In this document: one piece after another, positions 1 to 6,410 of the stretch | Layout of the letters: every line of letters begins with the position of its first letter | Position numbering within the stretch: the stretch's first letter is position 1 | Assembly (NCBI GenBank): GCA_023428205.1 | Contig: JAEYZB010000256.1 | Location: forward strand, 1-6,565 | From: Bacteroidota bacterium | GTDB lineage: Bacteria > Bacteroidota > Bacteroidia > Chitinophagales > LD1 | Direction: 5' to 3' | DNA length: 6,565 nucleotides | Notes under the pieces: model-generated | What the model was told of the DNA's origin: nothing | What the model saw: only the letters and a program-made list of their open reading frames with translations | The model's database searches: none | Position numbers and translations under genes: made by a program

Positions 1-2481
1 GGTGGTGTTTCCCATATCAAAAAGACAAACATTAAACTGGAAAGATTGTCGCTCAAAATAGGTTTCGTATGCCGGAGGAACAGGTTGGGTTCCTGAAATA
101 TCACACATCGGATGTACATTGCTCCACGTAAACCATTGCGAACGGTACGTAGTAGGATTCACTTGCATTTTATTATTCAAGGCTCCACCGGAAGGATTAT
201 AAAAACAAATGTCTACCACCACATTGGATGTTCCGTCCCAATCATAAACCTGATCAAACACATGTGTATTCCAACCTAAAGCCGGAATGATATTTTTTGG
301 AGTAAATACCGTCACCAAATTTCCTTGATAAGAAGTCAAGCTATCCTCTGCCGTACAAGCCATTTTGATAGTAAATCCTTGCAAAGCACTATTGCTGTTC
401 AAGACGGCAATGTTCATGGCCAAGCTTCTTATTTGACCACCATAAGGACCGACCAGAGGTTGCAATTCACTTGCTTTGATAAGATACTGATGTCTTGCTC
501 CTCGAAAATTATTTCCGTAAGGCGAAGGATACTGTGTTCCCGAACCTGATTGTACTGTCGGATTGTTTGTCAAAACAGCCACCACATTTTGTCCGGTACA
601 AGTCGAAATAGGAATTCCGCAAAAAGCCGGAACAGAAACTGCGGTAAGCGTAACAGGGTATCCCGGACAAACAACATCAGGGCTAATATTCGCTTGCACC
701 ACAGGGGATACGCCTGAAACAAAAACTGTCACCGTATCCTTTCGAGAACAACCGTTGGATGCAGTAACTGTTGCTGTGTACGTAGTTGTAGAAAACGGGC
801 TGGCTATCGGATTAAAGATACTGTCGTTCGGCAAACCCGTGACTGGATCAAGCAATCCGGCAGAAGGCGACCACTTGATACTGTAGCTTGGATAAACGTT
901 ATTGCGCGTAGCGTTTAATTGAATTTGTCCATTACGGCAAATTTGCCCGCCAGGACCTGCGTCCATATTGAAAATATTTGCTATATCTACAAATGCAGTG
1001 TCTAGCCCACAATCGCTATTGAAGGTGTACCGCAAAGGAAGTATGGGTGTTGCATAAACTGTATAGCCAGTAGTAGTAGAAAGTCCAGAGGCAGGCGTCC
1101 ACGTAGGATTTGTACCCCCTGACCCCGTCAACTGAATCGGAGTTCCGCAATACAAAGAATTATGCGGATTTACAGACGCTCTGCGCAACACACATACCTG
1201 ATAACCTTGTGTCGTTATACCGTTCACCGGACAATCATCATTCGTAACGGTAAGAGTAAAGGTATAACAACCGGTATCGGCAAGAGCCGGAGTCCAACGG
1301 ATAATTTTATATGCCGAATCGTTCGGTGCTGTACCAACCAACGAATCGGTAATTATTAACGCTCCCTGAATTTCCTGCGAAGCCGTAACTACGGCAGATG
1401 TAATATTTCTATTGGTCGGATCTGTGTAAAAAAGGCGCATCGTCATTGGCGTACCCGGACAAACTTCCACAGATGTCGGTGAAGACTGCGTTGCGTTCAC
1501 CACACTCGCAATAGGATGAATAATCGGTGGAGCCGTAAAACAGCTATTCACAGAAAGTACAATATCGCGCATGGTAGAGCCGACCAAAACGCCATTGCGA
1601 TATTCATTCACGCGAACCGTAATCACATCTTGCTCCACGGTTGACGGAATAAACGTCATTTGACCGTTTTGTGTATTAAATCCGAAAGAATTCGGAACGG
1701 TAGTGCGCACCGGATTGTTTACATTCCATGCTGCGTTGTATGTGGAATTAGAATATGGCGGTGTCGTTCCCTGAAGCGGTGTTATCAAAGCATAAACCAG
1801 CGAATCATTATCGCCTTCCGTTACTCCGTAATTGATGTTTACGTCCGAACCTCTACATACAAACGGCTCGGGCATTTTGGTGAATCGTGGGGAATTGTTG
1901 CAATACGGCTGTCCTGTCTGTGGGTCATTTGCGGTATTCACAATAGCAAGAATTGCTCCTTGTGCAACCGTTGGACTTACAATATTTGAAACATTTCCCG
2001 CACGACAACATTCATCAATTCCTAAATAAATCTGCGAACATCCGACCGGTAATAAAATGGTAGCTGTGTAGCGATACACCCTTATTCCCTGAAACGGAGG
2101 GTTGCCGCCACTCGCCCAGTTACATGCTCCTTGATTTAGTTGGGCGGCACAAAGTGGTGTAATAGAACAACCCGACTGGTCGGGACAAGTTCCTGTATTA
2201 TCTTGGTTTAATACAAATGTGGTATTGAGTGCACAGCCTACAGCTTTCAACGTAAGTGTGGCGGGAGGCGCGGCTGAAACCGAACCATTCACATAGTCCC
2301 AACAATGCCAAAAGTAACGAGCCGTAACACGATATTGTACATTTCCGCCCACAACTCCTAAACATTCGTACTGCAAATCTTTTCCCATATTACCCGCAGC
2401 TGACAGCCAAATAGGAAGACCAAACAATAGGACGGAGAGAATTGATTTTACATGGCGATTCGCGAAAAACATATTTGGCAT
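1..2481 (-). CDS. giant secreted Cys-rich surface protein, probable type IX secretion substrate (3' partial)
   Basis: The frame is open for 827 codons and runs off the left edge, so the C-terminus is missing. Residues 1-28 form a signal peptide (RHVK, a hydrophobic stretch, then LSAA). Residues 36-314 match the N-terminal module seen in many Bacteroidota proteins with gliding-motility-type C-termini: a Tyr/Cys-rich beta domain, the double-Cys motif CCR at 158-160, NNSPRF at 195-200, GDNDSLVYAL soon after, then an EYR..VLVGSTMRDI segment ending at Cys314. Residues about 340-630 hold Ig/PKD-like repeats with signatures such as VCPG.P, WTPASGL and WSPSAGL followed by TTTYTATVTASNGC. Residues about 640-770 form a beta domain often found in such exported proteins (ASEL, IRSLAMNI, GWNTHVFDQVYDWDGTSNVVV). 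Adhesion or gliding is likely but unproven; a type IX sorting domain would lie beyond the edge. An in-frame ATG at codon 4 is less well placed relative to the AGGAG upstream. Confidence 0.85.
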   Translation of the reverse strand, partial: MPNMFFANRHVKSILSVLLFGLPIWLSAAGNMGKDLQYECLGVVGGNVQYRVTARYFWHCWDYVNGSVSAAPPATLTLKAVGCALNTTFVLNQDNTGTCPDQSGCSITPLCAAQLNQGACNWASGGNPPFQGIRVYRYTATILLPVGCSQIYLGIDECCRAGNVSNIVSPTVAQGAILAIVNTANDPQTGQPYCNNSPRFTKMPEPFVCRGSDVNINYGVTEGDNDSLVYALITPLQGTTPPYSNSTYNAAWNVNNPVRTTVPNSFGFNTQNGQMTFIPSTVEQDVITVRVNEYRNGVLVGSTMRDIVLSVNSCFTAPPIIHPIASVVNATQSSPTSVEVCPGTPMTMRLFYTDPTNRNITSAVVTASQEIQGALIITDSLVGTAPNDSAYKIIRWTPALADTGCYTFTLTVTNDDCPVNGITTQGYQVCVLRRASVNPHNSLYCGTPIQLTGSGGTNPTWTPASGLSTTTGYTVYATPILPLRYTFNSDCGLDTAFVDIANIFNMDAGPGGQICRNGQIQLNATRNNVYPSYSIKWSPSAGLLDPVTGLPNDSIFNPIASPFSTTTYTATVTASNGCSRKDTVTVFVSGVSPVVQANISPDVVCPGYPVTLTAVSVPAFCGIPISTCTGQNVVAVLTNNPTVQSGSGTQYPSPYGNNFRGARHQYLIKASELQPLVGPYGGQIRSLAMNIAVLNSNSALQGFTIKMACTAEDSLTSYQGNLVTVFTPKNIIPALGWNTHVFDQVYDWDGTSNVVVDICFYNPSGGALNNKMQVNPTTYRSQWFTWSNVHPMCDISGTQPVPPAYETYFERQSFQFNVCLFDMGNTT

Positions 2482-2490
2482 CGTTATTTT

Positions 2491-2495
2491 CTCCT
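2491..2495 (-). promoter_or_regulatory. Shine-Dalgarno-like site of the surface-protein gene
   Basis: AGGAG lies 9 bases upstream of the ATG at 2481. Such sites are uncommon in Bacteroidota, and none of the other genes here has one this clear. It supports the ATG at 2481 over the in-frame ATG three codons further on. Confidence 0.4.
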
Positions 2496-2505
2496 ATTAA
2501 GAAGC

Positions 2506-2535
2506 TAAATATATCGCTTTAGTTGTATCGACAAA
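2506..2535 (-). promoter_or_regulatory. Bacteroidota-type promoter of the surface-protein gene
   Basis: On the minus strand TTTG (2535-2532) is followed after 18 bases by TATATTTA (2513-2506), seven of eight matches to the Bacteroidota -7 element TAnnTTTG. Transcription would start near 2499-2500, giving a short leader that contains the AGGAG. The promoter follows directly after the hairpin that probably ends the preceding unit, so the surface-protein gene seems to be transcribed on its own. Confidence 0.4.
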
Positions 2536-2539
2536 ACGA

Positions 2540-2575
2540 GATTATGAAAAAAGCCTCTTGCTCTTCACGATAATC
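2540..2575 (-). terminator. hairpin, probable terminator of the iron-sulfur gene
   Basis: The minus strand reads GATTAT, one bulged C, GTGAAGAGC, loop AAGAG, GCTTTTTTC, ATAATC. The outer arms pair over 6 bp and the inner arms over 9 positions with one T-T mismatch and some G-U pairs. The G-U pairs make the structure better in minus-strand RNA than in the opposite strand. It lies about 70 bases after the iron-sulfur gene's stop codon and just before the next promoter. No clean T-run follows, only TCGTTTTG, so its strength as an intrinsic terminator is uncertain. Confidence 0.45.
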
Positions 2576-2644
2576 TGCGAAAAAACAAAGGAAATGGTAT
2601 AAAAAAACGCGGTGTATTGAGTATGCCGAAATGAGCGTGTTTAC

Positions 2645-3952
2645 TTATCCGTTCACCCAATTCAAACGATCTTGTTGAGAGTACTGCCAAGGTGCAGCAT
2701 TATTTTCCAAATTGGCAAACATACCATTCCATTCCGCAGGGGAGTTGGACTCTTCCATAATCAAATTTCTACGCAATTCCAGGATGATATTAAGCGGGGA
2801 AATATTCACCGGACACTCTTCCACACACGCATTGCAAGTGGTACAAGCGCGCAACTCCTCTACAGAAATATAACCGTTTTCAATCAACGATTTTCCGTCT
2901 TCCTGCCAAATGCCGTTGTTCGCCTCCATCTTTTCACGCACTTCTTCCATCCGGTCGCGGGTATCCATCATAATTTTTCGAGGCGATAATAATTTGCCGG
3001 TAATATTCGCAGGACACTGTGCCGTACAACGACCACACTCGGTACAAGTGTATGCATCCAACAAATTTTTCCAACTCAAATCAAACACATCTTTCGCTCC
3101 AAATTTTGCCGGTTCTCCATTGTCGGGAGCAACTTGCGCATTAGGGTCAAGCATCAGTTTCACCTCGCGAGTTACCACCTCCATATTATTCATATACCCT
3201 TTCGGTTCCGTACGCGTAAATAGCGTATTCGGGAACGCCAAGAAAATGTGCAAATGTTTGGAATACGACAAATACACCGCAAATCCTAACACGCCAAACA
3301 AGTGTCCCCACCAACCAACTTTTTCCAGAAAGTGTAGCACTTCGCGGTCTGTTCCTACAAATAATTGCGACAGAATCCCACTTAACCAAAATCCATATTT
3401 GCCATTATCAGCCGCCATGTCAGCCGAGTTCATCAAAAAGATATTTGAAATCAAAAATATCTCCAACAACAAAATCAGGTGCGCATCCATATTCGGCCAA
3501 CCTTCCATTTCAGGTTTATTAAAACGCGGTAATTTCAATACATCTCTGCGGTAGAACCACGCAATGGTTGCGAAAAATGTAAGCAACGAAAACACTTCGA
3601 TAAAGTTTATCGTAAACACATATAATCCTTTTAAAAACGGTATATTTTCAACTAGATGAAACACGAACCGGTGGGTTCCAAAAGCTCCGTCCGTCATAAT
3701 TTCAATCAGTTCAATTTGCGTAATCACGAACGACAAATAAATAGTAAGGTGCAGCAATGCCGCTATCGGACGTTTAAACATTTTTCCTTGTCCGAGCGCA
3801 ACTAAAATCATCGCTTTCGGATTCATCGGAATACTTTCCGAGCGGCCGAGCATAATGTTCTTATACACTCGGTAAAAACCCTTGTATGCCAAATAACCCA
3901 TTCCGCCTACCGCAGCAAAAAAGGCAATACGTTCTATAATAAATGCAATCAT
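2645..3952 (-). CDS. membrane (Fe-S)-binding protein, HdrD/GlpC-like with NarI-like membrane domain
   Basis: A 435-residue inner-membrane electron-transfer protein. The N-terminal half has about five hydrophobic segments (roughly 1-24, 62-83, 107-132, 157-175, 213-238) resembling the cytochrome b-type gamma subunit of nitrate reductase and DsrM. Possible haem-ligand histidines include H68, H217, H233 and H235. The soluble C-terminal half carries two ferredoxin-type 4Fe-4S motifs: C303-x2-C306-x2-C309-x3-C313-P and C370-x2-C373-x2-C376-x3-C380-P. In other Bacteroidota this type of protein is commonly encoded beside a second iron-sulfur protein with CCG domains, as in heterodisulfide reductase and GlpC relatives. 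Here no such partner lies on either side. The physiological donor and acceptor are not known. The ATG at 3952 opens directly into the first membrane helix, and a matching promoter lies just upstream. Arginine codons are nearly all CGN, as expected for a resident gene. Confidence 0.9.
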   Translation of the reverse strand: MIAFIIERIAFFAAVGGMGYLAYKGFYRVYKNIMLGRSESIPMNPKAMILVALGQGKMFKRPIAALLHLTIYLSFVITQIELIEIMTDGAFGTHRFVFHLVENIPFLKGLYVFTINFIEVFSLLTFFATIAWFYRRDVLKLPRFNKPEMEGWPNMDAHLILLLEIFLISNIFLMNSADMAADNGKYGFWLSGILSQLFVGTDREVLHFLEKVGWWGHLFGVLGFAVYLSYSKHLHIFLAFPNTLFTRTEPKGYMNNMEVVTREVKLMLDPNAQVAPDNGEPAKFGAKDVFDLSWKNLLDAYTCTECGRCTAQCPANITGKLLSPRKIMMDTRDRMEEVREKMEANNGIWQEDGKSLIENGYISVEELRACTTCNACVEECPVNISPLNIILELRRNLIMEESNSPAEWNGMFANLENNAAPWQYSQQDRLNWVNG

Positions 3953-3971
3953 TGTGGTTTTTTACTTTGTG

Positions 3972-4001
3972 CGAAAATAAACGTTTAGTTGAAAAGTTCA
4001 A
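3972..4001 (-). promoter_or_regulatory. Bacteroidota-type promoter of the iron-sulfur gene
   Basis: On the minus strand TTG (4001-3999) is followed after 19 bases by TATTTTCG (3979-3972), seven of eight matches to TAnnTTTG. The start site would fall near 3965, leaving a leader of about a dozen bases. A small palindrome, TTGAA-AAG-TTCAA on the plus strand at 3989-4001, overlaps the upstream element and could be an operator, but it is short enough to be chance. Confidence 0.4.
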
Positions 4002-4031
4002 TAAACGAGTATAATATAGAATGAGTGTAAA

Positions 4032-4484
4032 TTACTTCTGTTTAATAATTATAGGCAATGTATAATTTACTTTTACTGCCTTGCTCCATTGTTTCCCTGG
4101 TTGAAATTTCATCATTTGTACAACGCGCAAAGCCTCTTCATTCAATACAGGTGTTAGCCCATGTTTGATTATAGGATTAATCACATTCCCATTTTCATTC
4201 ACAACAAATCCAACAATAATCCTTCCAGCTGTATCGGCTTTTGAATACTGAAAATTATCGCGAAGAAAATGAAGCAATGTATCTTCATTGTAGCGGACTA
4301 TAGAATTTTCATCAACCGCGGGAAATCTTGGCATTTTTTCTACAATATTATAAACCAAATCCTCTGATTGTGTCTGTACCTGAAAACTATCAGGCTTAAC
4401 AAACGAACAACGAATTAAACCCAAATCGTTCTGCTGTTGTGCAAACACAACACAAGGAATGAATAAAAAAAATAAACTTTTCAT
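4032..4484 (-). CDS. secreted protein with TonB C-terminal domain
   Basis: 150 residues. A short signal peptide (MKSLFFLFIPCVVFA, then QQQ) sends it to the periplasm. The rest carries the hallmarks of the TonB C-terminal domain as found in Bacteroidota: V-EKMPRFP at 47-55 (the usual FPGG is changed to FPAV), GRIIVGFVVNENGNV at about 87-101, LNEEALRVV at 114-122, FQPGKQ at 127-132 and VNYTLPI at 139-145. Unlike true TonB it has no retained N-terminal anchor and no proline-rich spacer, so it probably cannot transmit energy from ExbB/ExbD. It may instead bind a periplasmic or outer-membrane partner. The start is the ATG at 4484; a TTG one codon upstream is in frame but less likely. It begins 42 bases after the WYL gene ends, so the two could be co-transcribed. 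Confidence 0.8.
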   Translation of the reverse strand: MKSLFFLFIPCVVFAQQQNDLGLIRCSFVKPDSFQVQTQSEDLVYNIVEKMPRFPAVDENSIVRYNEDTLLHFLRDNFQYSKADTAGRIIVGFVVNENGNVINPIIKHGLTPVLNEEALRVVQMMKFQPGKQWSKAVKVNYTLPIIIKQK

Positions 4485-4489
4485 CAACT

Positions 4490-4497
4490 CAAATGTA
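4490..4497 (-). promoter_or_regulatory. perfect -7 element right before the TonB-domain gene
   Basis: TACATTTG on the minus strand is an exact match to TAnnTTTG. Only five bases separate it from the ATG at 4484, so a transcript from it would be leaderless or nearly so. The upstream position holds a T-run (GTTTTTT) rather than a clear TTTG. It may be a real leaderless promoter or chance. Confidence 0.2.
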
Positions 4498-4526
4498 CTG
4501 AAATGGCGCGAAAAAACGAGGAGGGT

Positions 4527-5426
4527 TTATTCATATTGCTTCAACGCACTTTCCAATTCCTTTTTCAACTCACTAACCAAACCTTTCGGTTTAATCACTT
4601 TCACTTCATTGCCGTGCGAAAGAATTTCTTGTTTGAACGCATACGAAACGTACACATTCAGCCTCACGCGAAATTCATTGTTATCGTCAATCAAAACTTC
4701 CTGAGATTCGTGAAGCGGCAAGGTCTTAATGTATTTTCCTTTGGTTGGCGTAAAAGACAAAACAATTTCCTCCGGTTTGCCGTCATTAGACGTTTCAACA
4801 TCAAAAGTGTGTTTGAAATAATCGCTTGCAGAAAAACCCTGCGGAACCGCAAATTTCTTTTTGGTAATTTCTAAATCACTCAATCGGTCTAAACCAAAGG
4901 TTTTTATTTTGTTGTTTTTCGTGTCAAGCGCGAGAACGTACCAACGGCTTTTCGATTCTTTGAGCGCGTACGGCTGCACCGTTCTTTGTGTTGGTGTGTC
5001 TTCCCCAAACTTGAGATAGGAAAAGGAAATATGCAATTTGTTTTTGATTGCGTGCAAAATGCCGTGCATATTTTCTGTTCCTCGCGGTTTACGCTTTTCG
5101 AACAATATGAATTTTGATAAACGCTCCGAAACATTCAGTGCATTAAACATATCAAAGGCTTCCATAATACGTTCGTTGGCATCGCACGGTTCGTCCATTT
5201 CAATGGCATACACTTTGCGCGAAAAATTGTACTGAATATTGATACCGCAAATAGAACGAATATCGTTTACATCGCGCTGAAAAGTGCGATTGGAAACGCG
5301 GAAATCATAGTCCTGCAATTCGGATTCTTGTTCCAAATAATCCACAATTTCCCGAAACGAGGCAGGGCGTTTACGCAGTTTCTGAATAATTAAATTGTAA
5401 CGGGAGATGGATTCGCGTTTGGACAT
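4527..5426 (-). CDS. WYL-domain transcriptional regulator, YafY type
   Basis: 299 residues, a normal length for the family. Residues 1-75 form a winged helix-turn-helix DNA-binding region (ISRYNLIIQKL, the FREIVDYL helix and the SNRTFQRDVNDI recognition region). Residues about 120-190 are the WYL domain, with R161-W162-Y163-V164-L165 in the signature position and FGLDR at 177-181, the conserved Asp-Arg pair. Residues about 218-295 are the C-terminal extension (WCX) with the EIVLSF strand. WYL proteins sense ligands, often proposed to be nucleic acid or nucleotides, and repress or activate nearby genes. It starts 7 bases after the 65-residue gene, suggesting one transcript. Arginine codons are almost all CGN, unlike the two genes upstream. 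Its target genes cannot be read from the sequence. Confidence 0.88.
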   Translation of the reverse strand: MSKRESISRYNLIIQKLRKRPASFREIVDYLEQESELQDYDFRVSNRTFQRDVNDIRSICGINIQYNFSRKVYAIEMDEPCDANERIMEAFDMFNALNVSERLSKFILFEKRKPRGTENMHGILHAIKNKLHISFSYLKFGEDTPTQRTVQPYALKESKSRWYVLALDTKNNKIKTFGLDRLSDLEITKKKFAVPQGFSASDYFKHTFDVETSNDGKPEEIVLSFTPTKGKYIKTLPLHESQEVLIDDNNEFRVRLNVYVSYAFKQEILSHGNEVKVIKPKGLVSELKKELESALKQYE

Positions 5427-5433
5427 AAGCGTT

Positions 5434-5631
5434 TTATTTAATTTCTCTCATTTCTGTAACTCTTGCCCATTCGGCAGTAGGAAAAAAGTTTTTTGCCCAA
5501 GCGGCAAGCTCTCTTCTTCCATTATCACCTCTAGCTTTCCCTAAAGTAGCTCTATCTACTTGTGTTTCCATTTCTTCGTGCCTAACAACTCCATTAGTTC
5601 TTACACTAAACTTTACTTTTACCCTCACCAT
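5434..5631 (-). CDS. small 65-residue protein of unknown function
   Basis: I do not recognise this family. Alternating residues in VRVKVKFSVRTNG and VVRHEEMETQVD suggest a beta hairpin, GDNGRRELAAWAKNFF (35-50) looks like a loop and an amphipathic helix, and EWARVTEMREI suggests a final strand, so a compact beta-beta-alpha-beta fold is plausible. There is no signal peptide, membrane segment or Cys. It probably is a real gene: it is in line with the gene upstream (66 bases away) and the WYL gene downstream (7 bases away), starts at an ATG and encodes an ordered-looking protein. All nine arginines use AGA or AGG, the same bias as the gene upstream and opposite to the rest of the window. An antitoxin-like or accessory role would be guesswork. 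Confidence 0.6.
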   Translation of the reverse strand: MVRVKVKFSVRTNGVVRHEEMETQVDRATLGKARGDNGRRELAAWAKNFFPTAEWARVTEMREIK

Positions 5632-5697
5632 AGAAATTGATTTTTATCTTTATAATGCTATTTAATTTTAGCTTTTTTGTTTAATATATACAGTATG

Positions 5698-6372
5698 TCA
5701 ACTCTTTAAAGCATATTTGATAATTTCCTTTAATGAATCTCTTAATTCTTTTTTAGTTCGCGAAAGATGCCTTGAAAAAACAATTTTTGGATTCCAATCC
5801 GCTTTTAATTTATTGGGAGTGATAAAATCAGAATCCACTCCAATTATAGTTTTCACATCTCCATTCTCTGTATCCTTAAACTTAAATCCCATCCACACGT
5901 TTCGATTGTCTGTTGTTCTATTCTTACCCCAAAAATCATGAATCCGTTTATTACAGACAACTATAACTTTTGGCGCAATTACTTGAAGTATATCGAACGA
6001 CAATTGAAGTTGGTTACAAATAAATGCCACGCCTTTTTCTTGGCTCATAATCTCATCTATTTTTTTCTGCTCAGTTTCCCTGAAATAAAATAAATCCATA
6101 TAAGCCCAATTATTACTGACGTCTTCTGCCAGGTTTTTGAAGACTCCATAATACCTTTTATAACCCTTTACCGCATCTTCTATATTGTATATCGGCACAT
6201 AAACTTTCCCTTCAATATAAGACGGATTTATTCCGACAAATAACAAATCTGCGTCCGTTTTTTTCTCATTGTTACAAAACACCCACCTTCTATTGACAAT
6301 ATCTCTGAATTGTGAATTTTCGTATTGAGAAAAGACCTCGTCCAATCTTTTACTTATTTGTTCATTAGTCAT
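5698..6372 (-). CDS. uracil-DNA glycosylase superfamily-like protein
   Basis: 224 residues, soluble. The order of motifs recalls the alpha/beta uracil-DNA glycosylase fold. ADLLFVGINPS (41-51) fits the first core strand and the active-site loop, with N49 in the place of the Asn of SMUG- and MUG-type enzymes (GMNPG, GINPG). YMDLFYFRET (91-100) fits the second strand. IAPKVIVVCNKRIHDFWG (132-149) fits the strand and helix usually seen as PKVIVALG. FSRHLSR (199-205) stands where the HPS-type DNA-binding loop would be, with H202. This would imply removal of damaged or modified bases from DNA, but the second motif is degenerate, so activity is uncertain. The assignment is from motif memory, not a search. 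Arginine codons are mostly AGA/AGG (9 of 12). The TGA stop lies 66 AT-rich bases before the small gene, which suggests co-transcription. Confidence 0.5.
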   Translation of the reverse strand: MTNEQISKRLDEVFSQYENSQFRDIVNRRWVFCNNEKKTDADLLFVGINPSYIEGKVYVPIYNIEDAVKGYKRYYGVFKNLAEDVSNNWAYMDLFYFRETEQKKIDEIMSQEKGVAFICNQLQLSFDILQVIAPKVIVVCNKRIHDFWGKNRTTDNRNVWMGFKFKDTENGDVKTIIGVDSDFITPNKLKADWNPKIVFSRHLSRTKKELRDSLKEIIKYALKS

Positions 6373-6390
6373 AACTTTCTGTTCTTGTTC

Positions 6391-6398
6391 TAAATATA
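6391..6398 (-). promoter_or_regulatory. possible -7 element of the glycosylase-like gene
   Basis: TATATTTA on the minus strand matches TAnnTTTG at seven of eight positions and is the same octamer as the -7 element of the surface-protein gene. It lies 18 bases upstream of the ATG at 6372. No TTG is found at the right distance upstream. The bases between it and the start codon contain AGAACA twice in tandem (6391-6380), which could be part of an operator. Confidence 0.25.
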
Positions 6399-6410
6399 AT
6401 TTGTTTTTAT

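Noticed and set aside
563..886. Plus-strand 107-codon open frame, and others at 325-549, 1162-1359, 1660-1989 and 1832-2029
   Set aside because: All lie opposite the continuous 827-codon minus-strand gene with recognisable domains; their products show no domain.
2910..3554. Plus-strand 214-codon open frame
   Set aside because: It is antisense to the iron-sulfur gene, whose cluster motifs and helices are clear; the plus-strand product has no recognisable pattern.
4032..4487. TTG start at 4487 for the TonB-domain gene
   Set aside because: The next codon is ATG (4484), which gives a normal signal peptide; the TTG adds one residue without benefit.
4503..4874. Plus-strand 123-codon open frame and the overlapping frame 4459-4704
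   Set aside because: Antisense to the well-supported WYL gene; Phe/Arg/Asn-rich product typical of a shadow frame.
5688..5696. Palindrome ATACAGTAT at the end of the glycosylase-like gene
   Set aside because: Only four base pairs with one central base in AT-rich DNA and no partner site; not enough for an operator.
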